64,000 nt of DNA, taken from Linnemannia hyalina (taxonomy: Eukaryota; Mortierellomycota; Mortierellomycetes; Mortierellales; Mortierellaceae). Positions 1 to 10,580 of this stretch are shown piece by piece. The stretch is taken from NCBI GenBank assembly GCA_019671135.1, contig JAHRHY010000012.1, positions 496,001 to 560,000 on the forward strand. The letters run 5' to 3'. The translations under genes were made by a program, and so were the position numbers. The stretch's first letter is position 1. Each line of letters begins with the position of its first letter. A model generated the notes under the pieces. The model saw only the letters and a list, made by a program, of their open reading frames with translations, made no database searches and had not been told where the DNA came from.

Positions 1-31
1 GTGATTAGCTCTGGAAGCCAATTATACGCAC

Positions 32-510
32 TCTGTGATTTGTCTTCAGGTTGTCGACCTGCTTCTTGAACAAGAACATCCAGACCTCCTTGCACACAAA
101 CTTGACCACATCCAGATTGTCTGTGAACCTCAACCTGTCCTTGCTGATTCTACAAAAGTGAGAGATATGGGCCAATCGGTTAGCCTGTTTAAAGCCTTTT
201 GCGGAGCAGCATTTATGGTCCCTTGTACAATAAAAGTAGGACTATCATACTTTTCAATGAGCCGCTCGCCTACGCGGAATCCAATCATTTCCAGCTTGTA
301 GTAGACTGCCTCCATAGCTTCGTCTCCTTCAGAGTAATCCTTGGGTCCTCCGGCGCCATCGTTCGGGCTGCCAAGACTAGGGTCTTTGTCGGTGCTGAGG
401 CGAAGGGCGTCGTCCTTGATGGTTCTGATCATTGCCTCGACCATCTCTGTCGTGAGGAATTCGACTGCGGACTCGTTGACGAGTTTTACTGGAGCCTGAC
501 TCGATGCCAT
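32..510 (-). CDS. TRS33: TRAPP complex subunit TRAPPC6/Trs33 (3' end outside window)
   Basis: Subunit of the TRAPP tethering complexes, which act as guanine-nucleotide exchange factors for Rab GTPases at the Golgi. Two exons are visible on the minus strand: 510-251 and 143-32, separated by a 107-nt GT-AG intron (donor GTATGA, acceptor TCAG). The join restores the family signature: GFRVGERLIEN followed by LDVVKFVCKEVW and LFKKQVDNLKTNHR, matching the TRAPPC6 core. Exon 2 ends in phase 0 at a GTGCGT donor at 31, so the last exon(s) lie beyond the window edge. The start at 510 (MASSQAP) is preferred over an upstream in-frame ATG at 741, because the leader between them reads as low-complexity untranslated sequence. 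It is divergent from the NF-YB gene. Family assignment is confident; the C-terminal third is not visible. Confidence 0.9.
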
Positions 511-938
511 AGTGTATGTAGGTCGTGTAAGGGTTAAATATGGGGGTGTTTCTGTGTGTGTCCTGTGCGGTCGAGAGAGAGAGCTTCCTACTTGTGATGA
601 GAGTGATGATGGCGACGCGACGAAGATGGAGAGGAATAAGGCAGTCGAGGAAGGATAATCACGTACAACGTCAACAACGTACACAGAATTTGCCTCACTG
701 ACTTGTGCGAGGAAGAAGAAAAAAAATCTCAAATGAAACAAGCGGGGTGCTGACTAGTCGAAGAAAAGGTGCAACGAGAAAAAAAAAAGCTTGCCGCGGT
801 CCTTTCCTTTTCTCATCAACACTTTGCCTCTCCCCGCCAACAACACCCACAGCAAACTCACAACCCGCTCACAGACCACAAGAACATAAAAGCCAGAGAA
901 GAGCATACAAACAAAACCTCAACTTCGTACGCACCACC
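511..938. promoter_or_regulatory. divergent intergenic region between TRAPPC6 and NF-YB
   Basis: The 428 bp between two divergent start codons must hold both promoters. It contains A-rich and CT-rich patches but no clear TATA box at a convincing position. No separate gene is seen in it. Confidence 0.5.
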
Positions 939-1882
939 ATGTCTGAGCAGCACCAGTCCGGAGACGAGTTGGATGACTATAAGGAGCAGGATCGCTTCTT
1001 GCCCATCGCCAACGTAGCCAGGATTATGAAGAAGGCTCTCCCCGACAACGCAAAGATTGCAAAGGAGGCCAAGGAGACCGTGCAGGAGTGCGTCTCAGAG
1101 TTTATCTCCTTCATCACCAGCGAAGGTATGTCTCCCTCTCCTCTTTTGAATTCAAACACGAATGCAAATGCCTCAACTCTCGTTGTTAATAAAGTGGCAG
1201 TGGAAACATCGTTTTGTTAGCTGTGGTTGTTCTTTTTCTCTGTTGTTTTACCCACACTCGTTCGTTCCCTCTCCGTTGTTACACTTCACCCACACACTCA
1301 CTGTCTTACCCATGCTCCTGTTACCTCAAAATTAGCCAGCGACAGATGCCAGCTTGAGAAGCGCAAGACGATCAACGGCGAGGATATCCTGTGGGCAATG
1401 CAGTCCCTTGGATTCGAGAACTATGCCGAGGCACTCAAGATTTACCTGTCAAAATACAGAGAGGTAAATAACAGAAACGTCAATGCTAGAGCGATTTGCT
1501 TGGTTTTCACTGGACGATCATGGAGCCTCGTTTGTCTGTTTTTCTGTTTGGTTTTGCGCCAACCTACAAAACAAAAGGAAAAAAACCCCCTACAAGAACA
1601 GTAGAACTAAAACCTTGTCTCCCTCGCAACTATTGTCTTGGATCTCTGCACTGCACAACCCCCTTCTGACCCCTTCCTTCTCTCCTGCCTCCCTTTACCG
1701 TTTCTTTTTCTAAAAAAAATAATCAATAGACCACTAAAATTGAACGTCAGGCAGCAACAACAAAGGACAAGGAGGGCGAGGAGGAGACCAAGAACTTGGA
1801 TGATGGCGGTATTTTCCATCAGCAGGACGTCAATGCTGGATATTATCATCAGCAGAACGGCGAGTACTCCAACATCCACTAA
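939..1882 (+). CDS. HAP3: CCAAT-binding factor subunit NF-YB / HapC (Hap3)
   Basis: Histone-fold subunit of the heterotrimeric CCAAT-binding transcription factor; it pairs with NF-YC and then recruits NF-YA to bind CCAAT boxes in the nucleus. Three exons, 939-1125, 1336-1463 and 1730-1882, join in frame to 155 residues. The conserved core is complete: [18 protein letters not shown], then [21 protein letters not shown], then after the first intron [20 protein letters not shown] and [17 protein letters not shown]. The first intron splits the histone fold at SE-ASDRC. The short C-terminal tail is rich in Gln, Asn and acidic residues, and there is no HapX/Hap4-recruiting extension that I can recognise. 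The start ATG follows CACC and is the first in-frame ATG before the core. Confidence 0.96.
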
Positions 1883-2201
1883 AAGGAGATCCGCCCATCA
1901 GCACTCTTTGTAAAAGGCGTTGAACAAAAAAACAATTACACACATACTTTCCCCATTTTTACATACTCTTAAAAGAAGGAGAGACACCATCCCCTTTCCT
2001 TTATGCAACCGCATCGTCCATCCTCATTTTCTGTACCATAAGTATTGCTAGTTTCTCGATCGCTCTTTTTTCAGTTGCTCTCAGAACTGCACTCATAATC
2101 GCTTCGTAATAAAAAAAAACCAACCTGAAAACGATATCAACGCGTGAAAAAAAAGAGATGAATGTTTAGAATCTTAACGCAATGTATTAAGGTCAAGCCA
2201 A
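1883..2201. other. convergent 3' intergenic region
   Basis: Tail-to-tail gap between NF-YB (+) and the APH-type kinase (-), with several A runs (around 1926, 2110, 2150) that would suit polyadenylation. No gene is seen. Confidence 0.5.
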
Positions 2202-3464
2202 TCAGCAACCAAGATAGGTCAATGCTTTGTCCAGTGAGGCGGCGGCAGTCTTCAAGGTCTGAACCTGGTGCTCGGTCCAAGTGTTTCGCTCTGGGTCGAC
2301 CAACCACCAAGGAGCAATGTTACTCTGGCAGTGATACAACACCACCTTGTACTCTTGATGTCCAGGTCCATACGGCAACAGCCCATGGCTCTCCTTGAGA
2401 ACCCTCAAAAAGTACTCTCGGATCTCCTTCTCATCCTCCGTCATGTCTCTCAACTTTTGTTGCTCAGATTCATCATATGGATCCTCAGAACGAGCAAATA
2501 GCCACTCGAATCCAGCGCACCACTCCTGCTCAGCCGGAAATCCTCCTGCAAACTCGAAATCATGAAGACCGGTGATTTTGGTGCCAACAACAAGCATGTT
2601 ACGCGACTCGAAATCGCCATGCAGGAACGAGATGGGTCTCTCCGACGTATCCTCGCCTTCCTCGTTGGCCTTGGCCTCAAACTGCTTCTCGAGTTCTTCC
2701 GACTGGACTTTGGCGAGGAGTGCGTGGATCCGGGGTAGGTACGGCATGATCTCGGCAAATTTAGACTCTTGCTTGGTGAGGTTGCCAAGCTCTTTTTGGA
2801 TGTTAGCAGCGACAAACTCACCCCAACGTAAGAAGGGTCCTCCTCCTCCCTCCATCAGAGCGCCGACTTTTGGTTCATCCTGGGACCCCGAGACAAAGTT
2901 TCCAATGTTGGTCAATTCGATTGATCGGAGGCGTGAGAAGATATGGGCCGCTTGGTCGACAATCGTCTTCTTGTCGTCCTTTGATAACTGGTCCCAAACG
3001 GTGTCCAGGGGCACTCCCGGCAGCCTGTTCATGATGATATAGTCGTGTGGGATGATCCTCGAGGCTACGTCGGTATGGACTTTGGACTCTTCGACGCTGG
3101 TGCCGACAAACAGTGGTACATCGACAACATCTCCAAGAGCAGCACGAGCGAGGCTCAGAGCGTGGGCCTCGTTGATGATCTTGGTGTGGTCCCAGAACCG
3201 GCCGCCGAGACGGATGACGTACTCGGATCCATCGTTGCAGAGGGCGAGGTAGACTCTGTTGTTGTAGCCACGCTTGAAGTAAAAGAGCTGGTGTAATTGC
3301 TTGGTGGGGAGATGGAAGGCGATCAATTTGGAGGCCTGTTGGAAAGTCAGGAAGATACCCTTACGTGGGCCTTGATCCTCGTTGTAGATATCGGCGACTA
3401 GAGTTGCCTTATCGGCGGAGGCGAGAATGGGGATGATATCGGCGGTGGTGGCAGCGGTGGACAT
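2202..3464 (-). CDS. aminoglycoside phosphotransferase (APH)/choline kinase-fold protein
   Basis: Single-exon gene of 420 residues in the APH family (protein-kinase-like fold). In fungi these are mostly kinases of small metabolites with unknown substrate; antibiotic resistance should not be assumed. Key residues are visible: an N-lobe with NNRVYLALCNDGSEYVIRLGG (the Arg/Lys-like nucleotide-binding strand), the hinge DYIIMNRLPGVPLD, the catalytic loop FLHGDFESRNMLV (HGD....N Brenner motif) and the metal-binding ITGLHDFEFA that replaces the kinase DFG. The C-terminal lobe is helical. All catalytic residues appear present, so the protein is probably active. It is divergent from kinesin across 1.7 kb. 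Substrate unknown. Confidence 0.88.
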   Translation of the reverse strand: MSTAATTADIIPILASADKATLVADIYNEDQGPRKGIFLTFQQASKLIAFHLPTKQLHQLFYFKRGYNNRVYLALCNDGSEYVIRLGGRFWDHTKIINEAHALSLARAALGDVVDVPLFVGTSVEESKVHTDVASRIIPHDYIIMNRLPGVPLDTVWDQLSKDDKKTIVDQAAHIFSRLRSIELTNIGNFVSGSQDEPKVGALMEGGGGPFLRWGEFVAANIQKELGNLTKQESKFAEIMPYLPRIHALLAKVQSEELEKQFEAKANEEGEDTSERPISFLHGDFESRNMLVVGTKITGLHDFEFAGGFPAEQEWCAGFEWLFARSEDPYDESEQQKLRDMTEDEKEIREYFLRVLKESHGLLPYGPGHQEYKVVLYHCQSNIAPWWLVDPERNTWTEHQVQTLKTAAASLDKALTYLGC

Positions 3465-4060
3465 TTTTTTGGTTGGAATGAGGAGGGGTGAGTTGAAGAA
3501 AGGCTCTTATTTATTCCCGTCCGTTGGACAAATAATGTTTCCAAGAGAGATGACAAAATGCATATCAATAAATGAGGTCCTCAAGTCCATTGCCCGCAGT
3601 TGTAAGGCATGTCAACAGTACCTTTTTTTACCTTGAGATTTGAGGTAGTTCTTTTGAGCCGATGAGGATGTTGTACAGCCTTCTGTTATTATTGTGATCC
3701 AGCGGACTCACTCTCTCACTTCTCTCTTCTATCACTCTTTGACCCTGTCTGGCACTCGGACCTTTTTCTTTTTTAACAAAAAAACGCCACCAAATCAAGC
3801 GAGTCAAGCTGTTTGGATGCGCCATGGTCCCAACTCTGTTTATTCTCGTTGTTCAGTATTCTTACCTTCAACATGCATCTTTAATCCCTCGTGTTTGCAG
3901 CAACATAATTGAACTATGCAGCTGGTGCTGCACTTGCACACACACATACACAACGAGAGACATGGTGATAATGATGCTCTTGCCATCTCTCCCCAATATT
4001 TAGCCAGCCCTGGCCCTGGCTGACTTTTGAGATTGAGGATGGCGGATAGAAAAGTTGAAA

Positions 4061-4080
4061 AGGGCAGGGCAGGGCAGGGC
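4061..4080. repeat. 4 x AGGGC tandem repeat
   Basis: Four exact copies of the 5-mer AGGGC. A similar, imperfect GGGCA run occurs on the same strand at about 13076-13094, in another divergent promoter region. Confidence 0.8.
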
Positions 4081-4683
4081 AAGCGAGAGGAGGATAGACT
4101 TTGGACATGGAATCACGCGTTTCTCTTTCTCATACTCAAGGACTACTTTTTTTGGTCCCCTCCTCAGGATGTGCAAGTCGTGCCTTTCTCCCCCCTCCGT
4201 CACCCCTTCTCTTCTCACTCTTTCACGTTCCTTCCCCTCCTCCTCTTCTTCATCCTTCGCCCCTCCCTCCTACCTTCATTCTTCACACCACCAGCATCTC
4301 CCCCATCCTCCATCCTCTTTTTCACAAAAAGGTAATAGCCCTCTTCTCCTTCAAACCCTTCACACTGACCCATCCCTGGCCAAACAACATGCAGGACATC
4401 ACACCTCCACAATCGATCGCCGCAACCATCAGACACTACTTTTTTTTCGTTATTATTACCCTTCGTGCGTCTTGCTCTGCCTTCATCACCACTTCTCTTT
4501 TTGACATCTTCCGCCTATACTATTCACTCGGCAAAAGGACACAGAGAAAAAGAGAGGCAGAGTCAGAGTGACAGAGTAAAACAGTGAAGAAAGGGACGAA
4601 AGGGGGTGATGAATGACGAACCCCCCTCTTCATAAGACAGCCAACAGTAGCAATTCCATCATCTCTTCCCATTGCTCCTCTTC

Positions 4684-4703
4684 TTTTTTTTTTTTTTTTT
4701 TTT
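4684..4703. repeat. poly-T tract
   Basis: Twenty consecutive T in the kinesin upstream region; such tracts commonly exclude nucleosomes in fungal promoters. Confidence 0.85.
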
Positions 4704-5110
4704 GCTTTTGACCTTCCACTTCAACCCTAATTGACTGCACATCTGCGCCTGTCTGTTGTCCCTTACCTCCACTTACGGTGAGAAGATCCGATCCCAGTTC
4801 ATCCAGTCCGACAAGCCCTTACTTTACTTTACTTCCAATATTTCTTCAGGAACAAACACAAAAATACCATACCACAGGACAGGACTGGACAGGACAGGAA
4901 GGAAGGAGAACCTGTTGTTTTTTTGTCCGGGTCCTGAGAACTGACACTTCTTTTTCCTTTTTACTTTCCTCACCCTTTCACAATCCAGTTCTTTAGGAGA
5001 GCCTCACCACATAACACTATACCCCAACACCCACCTTCTCACACGAAACGCACTTTGTCGGTGGATAGAGTGAACTATCTATTCCTCAAGACCCGCGCAG
5101 GCCGAACCTC

Positions 5111-5117
5111 ATATAAA
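5111..5117 (+). promoter_or_regulatory. TATA-box candidate of kinesin-1
   Basis: ATATAAA lies 85 bp before the kinesin start codon, in the sense orientation and followed by a short leader. It is a plausible TATA box, although no transcription start is known. Confidence 0.45.
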
Positions 5118-5201
5118 CCCGCGCGAGTGAAGCAGAGCACACACCTACGCCAACACCCGACAGTCAACACTTTACTGCCCCCCTAGACGTCTCTCTGCAT
5201 T

Positions 5202-8200
5202 ATGTCCAACAACATCAAGGTCGTCTGTCGTTTCCGCCCTCAAAACTCATTGGAAATCAAAGAGGGCGGTCAACCCATCATCAACTACGACGACAATGGC
5301 CAAACCGTAAAAGTCGATGTAAGTCTTCATCTGAATTCCAAACCATAGAGGTACAAGGAGTCATATTTGAGGCGTACAGGATAGATGAGCAAAAAAATAT
5401 AAGAATGCACAGAGGGTAAAGAGGCGGGAGGAAGGGCAAAGACCATTGGAGGTTGCGGCAGGCAGCATGGGCCATGCTGCAAATAAGAAACCGGATATAA
5501 CAACTTGTGGGAGGCATTGGCATTGGACAATCAGTTATTCTGGGTCTTTATCACTCTTGGGGATATTTGGGGGACGAATGGGTGGGAAAACATGGAACAC
5601 CTCCTCAGCTCTGCATTCCATACCATATACACCGCCAGACATCTTGACCCTGCGACGTGAAACAACCAGCTCAACACTATCGGCAACAAGGCGATGATGA
5701 TATTCGGGAACATGGATGGCATGATATCGATATTTTAGCATGTGCAAAACCATTCTCACAGGACCTATGAAGCGGCGAGATGGGGTTCGATGTGCACAAG
5801 TGGAAAACTATATCTCTATTCTTTTTTTTCATCAGGGGAAAAAAAGAAGAAAGAATAAACAATCACACCCAAACGCACGCGCACACACACGCCTGTTCCT
5901 TTTCTTCACGCGGCTCCAAGGGGAGACGAATCCCAGGAGGCTACCTCAAGGAGACAGAACAAAATAAAACCAACAAGCATGCCTTCCGGACCCCAAGGAG
6001 GGAAGGAGCCACCAGAGGTCACCTTGGCACACTAGGGCAATCCTCATATTGTCTCTCGTGGCTATGTTTTTCCCTATATTAACGTTGTTGTGATTCACAT
6101 GACGCACTCTTTTTCTGACACTAGAGCAAGGACTATCCAGGAACATTCACCTTTGACAGAGTTTTCGCCTCTGACTCCAAGCAAAAGGACGTTTTCGACT
6201 ACTCTATCAGCACAATCGTCGATGGTAAGGCAGTTTTTATCCGCATCTACCGTATATTTATGGCATCATACATGTCGAAAGGATCAATGCTAATATCAAT
6301 TGCATTGTAATTAGATGTCATCAATGGATACAACGGTACCGTCTTTGCCTATGGTCAGACAGGATCCGGAAAGACCTTCACAATGATGGTAAGCAGGTGA
6401 ATCTTCAAATTTTCTGAACACAGCAATGAATGATAAAATAGCCTGCATGTGACAGAGTTCTCATTCTATATGATCTTTTTGTTACTGTTCTAGGGACCCT
6501 CCATTGATGATGAAGCCACCAAGGGTATCATTCCCCGCATTGTGGACCAGATCTTTGCCAGCATTCTCGCCTCGCCCTCGACCATGGAGTACACCGTCAA
6601 AGTCTCGTACATGGAAATTTACATGGAGAAGATTCGTGATTTGTTGAACCGTAAGTGCATTTTTATTTTCGTTGAGAGCTGCCAAGTTGTTGAAGCACAC
6701 CGTTTTCATGCAAGCACACCATTGAAATGCATTTCTCTAACGCTTTCTCTGCATTATATTTTGCTACCCCCCTACATTCCTTCCATTTACAAACAGCCGT
6801 AAATGATAACCTGCCGATTCACGAGGAAAAGAATCGAGGTGTCTATGTCAAGGGTCTTTTCGAGGTCTATGTCAGCTCTATCTCGGAAATTCACGAGGTC
6901 ATGCGTCGCGGAGGAAACAGCAGGATGGTCGCCTATACCAGTAAGTTGCCTACCTGCCGTGTTGAAGAATACTTTAAGCCATCAAACACTTATGCTCATC
7001 ATGACTGTTTATATCGACTATTTCTGTAGACATGAACGCCGAGAGTTCTCGTTCGCATTCCATTTTTGTCGTCACAATCTCACAAAAGAACTTGGTGGAC
7101 GGAAGTGTCAAGAGTGGTAAACTCTACTTGGTCGATTTGGCTGGTTCGGAAAAGGTTGGCAAGACTGGTGCGTCTGGTCAGACTCTGGAGGAAGCCAAGA
7201 AGATTAACAAGTCTCTGTCCGCCCTGGGAATGGTCATCAATGCCCTTACCGATGGAAAGGTATGTCAATTCCGCTAGCTGTTGAGCGTGCCATGGAGTAT
7301 ATTTTATTTATGTGCTTTCAGAGGGTGGAAATGTGAGAGCATGCAACTAATACGGGTTACTTTTGTATACGCATACCTCTAGTCCACTCACGTCCCATAC
7401 CGTGACAGTAAATTGACGAGAATCTTGCAAGAGTCGTTGGGAGGAAACTCGCGGACGACATTGATTATCAACTGTTCTCCTTCGTCCTACAACGATGCCG
7501 AGACTGTTGGTACTCTTCGGTTCGGTACAAGAGCCAAGAGCATCAAGAACAAGGCCAAGGTCAACCAGGAACTCAGTGCGGCCGAACTCAAGCTGCTCCT
7601 CAAGAAGGTCCGATCCGAGGCGATTACCTATACCCAGTACATTGCTGCTTTGGAGGGAGAAGTTGGCATCTGGCGTCAAGGTGGAACTGTTCCTAAATTG
7701 GAGTGGGTCAGCATGGAGATGATTCAAGCTGGCGGTGGATCGGCGCCGCTCTCGAGTGTACCTGGGCACATGGCTCAGCAGGACACATCCCGGCCATCGA
7801 CTCCCGCCATTGTTCTGGAGCTGGATGAGAGAGAAGAGTTCTTGAAGCGCGAGAATGAACTGACCGATCAGATTGCAGAGAAAGAGGCCGAACTGTTGTC
7901 TCAGTCGCAGCTGTTGGAGTCGATGAAGGAGGAGCTCACCTACCTCAAGGATCAGGATTCTTCCAATGCCGCCTTTGAGTTGAGCGACTTGAAGCTGCAG
8001 TTGGAGAAGGTCTCGTACGAGAACAAGGAGGGCGCCATTACCGTCGACAGTCTGCGTGAGGTCAACCAGGAGCTGTCAAAGGAGTTGGAGGAGCTCAAGA
8101 AGGCGTTGATGGAGATGCGCCTTGCTCAGAAGGACTCGAGCGAGGGCGACAAGGAGAAGAAGAAGATCGAGAAGATGGCGCAGATGATGGCAGACCTTGA

Positions 8201-9645
8201 CCCCTCTGGTGAGATCTCGGCCAAGGAGGCACAGTTGCGCGAGACCCTCTCCAAGTTTGAGTCGCCCGCTGGACTCTCTGTCGAAGAGACGATCGCCATC
8301 CGCAAGGAGATTGCTCAGTCAAGGACCATCATTGAGCTGCACGAGCAGACCATTTCTGAGCTCAACAACGAGAACGCCTCGCTGACGCAGAAGAGGGATA
8401 CCCTTGAGATGCGCTTGCAGGCGGCCGAGCTCGAGTACGAGGAGTTGCTGGACAAGACCATTGCGGATGAGGAGGCCAACTCGTCGATTGATGTGTTAGA
8501 GACCATCTCTGAGCTGAGGACCAAGGTCGAGGCCCAGTACGCAGCCAAGAGGGATCAGGCACAACAGGAGATTGAAGATCTCAAGCAGGAGGTCACCCGT
8601 CGTAACGAGGACATCCAGAAGCTGAGCATCAACGTGACTGAGCTCAGACGCGGCAACGAGGAGCTCAAGGAGCAGATCGAGCGCCAAAGCAGCCACTCGA
8701 GCAGTGGTCTTTGGGAGGGCAAGGATATGACGGAGCGCGAGCGTGACATGGAGCGCATCCGCAAGAAGATGGCTCAGCAGTTGGCCGACTTTGACGTGAT
8801 GAAGAAAGCCTTGATGCGCGATCTTCAGAACCGGTGCGAGAAGGTTGTCGAGTTGGAGATGGAGTTGGATGAGACTCGCGAGCAGTATAACAACGTGCTC
8901 CGCAACAACAACAACAAGGCCCAGCAGAAGAAGATGACTTTCCTCGAGCGCAACTTGGAGCAACTGACCTTGGTCCAGAAGCAGCTTGTTGAGCAGAACT
9001 CTGCCCTCAAGAAGGAGGTAGCGGTCTCTGAGCGCAAGCTTGTTGCCCGTAACGAGCGTATCCAGAGTTTGGAGAGCCTCTTGCAGGTTGCTCAGGAGAA
9101 CCTTACCAGCCAGAACCACAAGTAAGTCCACGCTTTGATATCGATATTTGTCGATGATGATTTGTTCGACCTATCCTAACGAATGTCTCTCCGTTCACTC
9201 ATTGTCCGCTAGGTTCGAGACCCAGTTGCAGGCTGTCCGTGATCGTCTTGAGCAGGCTCGCTGTAAGTTACAGCTTTCAGTTCAAAACTCTGTGATGAAC
9301 TTGATATGTCTTGACTGTGCTGAATTCTCATTCTTTATATCATCTCTCATTCACAATAGCCCAAAAATCGGCCAACAATGCGCTCAACTTTGGACGGATC
9401 GCCAAGCCTTTCCGTGGCGGAGGACCCACCGTTGACAACAACAAGTACGACTCATGAAGATTGTAGTTGATTGAATGATACTGTTCATTGGAAGTTTACC
9501 GACCTAACTGACACGCGATTTTTTTTGTTGTTGTGCCAATTGTAGTGCCACCCCTGGTGAGGAGAACTACTCACCTAGCTCGCCTACCAAGGGACAGATG
9601 CCCGATCGCAGGACAAGCTGGTGGAGCAGGAACGGCGGCGTGTAA
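5202..9645 (+). CDS. conventional kinesin (kinesin-1) heavy chain
   Basis: Plus-end-directed microtubule motor that carries vesicles and organelles along hyphae. Ten exons: 5202-5318, 6125-6224, 6315-6388, 6494-6650, 6797-6940, 7030-7259, 7383-9121, 9213-9262, 9360-9444, 9546-9645; they join in frame to 931 residues, the usual length of fungal kinesin-1. The motor domain has the P-loop GQTGSGKT (86-93), switch I NAESSRSH (200-207) and switch II DLAGSE (233-238). A neck and long coiled-coil stalk rich in Glu, Lys, Leu and Gln follow, all within the large exon 7. The tail carries IAKP (884-887) inside RIAKPFRGG, the autoinhibitory IAK motif of kinesin-1, so this is not a kinesin-3 or mitotic kinesin. 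The extreme C-terminus is short and basic ([12 protein letters not shown]). Intron 1 is 806 nt, much longer than the rest. Confidence 0.96.
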
Positions 9646-10580
9646 TATTTTCTCTTTTTTTCATACCGCGCTTGTGTTATTTCTTCTTCCTCTTCATTGT
9701 TCATGCTTTTTATCTCTCCCCTTTACTCAATAAAAACCACCTCAAGGTTAAAACGGGTGACGTCATTGGTGATATTTTTCGCGAGCATAAAAAGCCGCGA
9801 AAAATTTTCTTTTGATTCTCTTCATCCTTTCCACCAACTTCCACAACAACACATCCACCTCCTTTCGCAAGTATATCCCTTCCTCTCCACCTTCCTCCTT
9901 TGACCCACACTATCCTCCTTTGTTTATATGTTACAAGAATGTCGATTAAAAGAACCACACAGTTGAACAATGTCCACATCCACCTTTGTATATGATGAAT
10001 TTATGTCCTCCTTCTCCCCCCCACCCCTTTCCTCCTCTCCTCCCTTCCCTCCACACATCCACACACAACCAACCGGGGTCTATTCAATCGACTGCACGAT
10101 ACCAATGTGCAGTTGTATGGGAAAAACACCGAAGAAAGTAAAAAAGCGGGGTCTTACTAACTCTGCGCACCTTGCTCTTGTCGCCCCTCTGGTCTAGCCG
10201 ATCTTGGGGTGTGCCGTGTCTTTTCTTGTGATATTCACTTGAATATGATCAGCAGAGTCGTGCGAAATTCCCCTCCTCCCTTTCCCCCTTTTCTCTTTTG
10301 TTTGCTTTGTAGTAGAATGAATTGCGAATAAAAAAATCATTGAAAAAAAACCCCCCAAATCTGTCCTTGTCTCCGTTTTTGTTTGCTTGTTTGTGTTCGT
10401 GATATTTTCGCGATCTGTTTTTTTTTTTTTTTTGTGGTTTGTTTTGATTTTTGTGGATGAGTGGCGTTTATTAGGCGGGATAATAAGTAGAAATGGGGGA
10501 GGAAGACACAAAATGACATGTGGGAGTACAAATACAGAAAAAAAACGTATTTTTCTATTCTATACAAGGGAAGAGATCTT
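9646..10580. other. convergent 3' intergenic region
   Basis: Gap of 935 bp between the stop codons of kinesin-1 (+) and the TMEM135-like gene (-). It contains an AATAAA after kinesin, a T/A-rich stretch at 10320-10440 and no credible gene. The open frames here are short and biased. Confidence 0.5.
9729..9734 (+). terminator. polyadenylation signal candidate of kinesin-1
   Basis: AATAAA begins 84 bp after the kinesin stop codon in sense orientation. Confidence 0.5.

Larger units (their letters stand above)
3465..5201. promoter_or_regulatory. divergent intergenic region upstream of the APH-type gene and kinesin-1
   Basis: 1.7 kb with no credible gene. It contains four copies of AGGGC at 4061-4080, a strongly pyrimidine-rich tract on the kinesin sense strand at about 4150-4340, and a T20 run at 4684-4703. 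The overlapping open frames in the CT-rich part are low-complexity and look non-coding. Confidence 0.5.

Noticed and set aside
4027..4571. Three overlapping open frames of about 100-156 codons upstream of kinesin
   Set aside because: They lie in a CT-rich tract, are almost only Ser/Pro/Leu/Phe/His, and overlap in all frames, as expected from composition bias.
8496..9131. 211-codon open frame opposite the kinesin stalk
   Set aside because: Antisense shadow of coiled-coil codons (Leu-rich on the opposite strand); no domain and full overlap with a certain exon.
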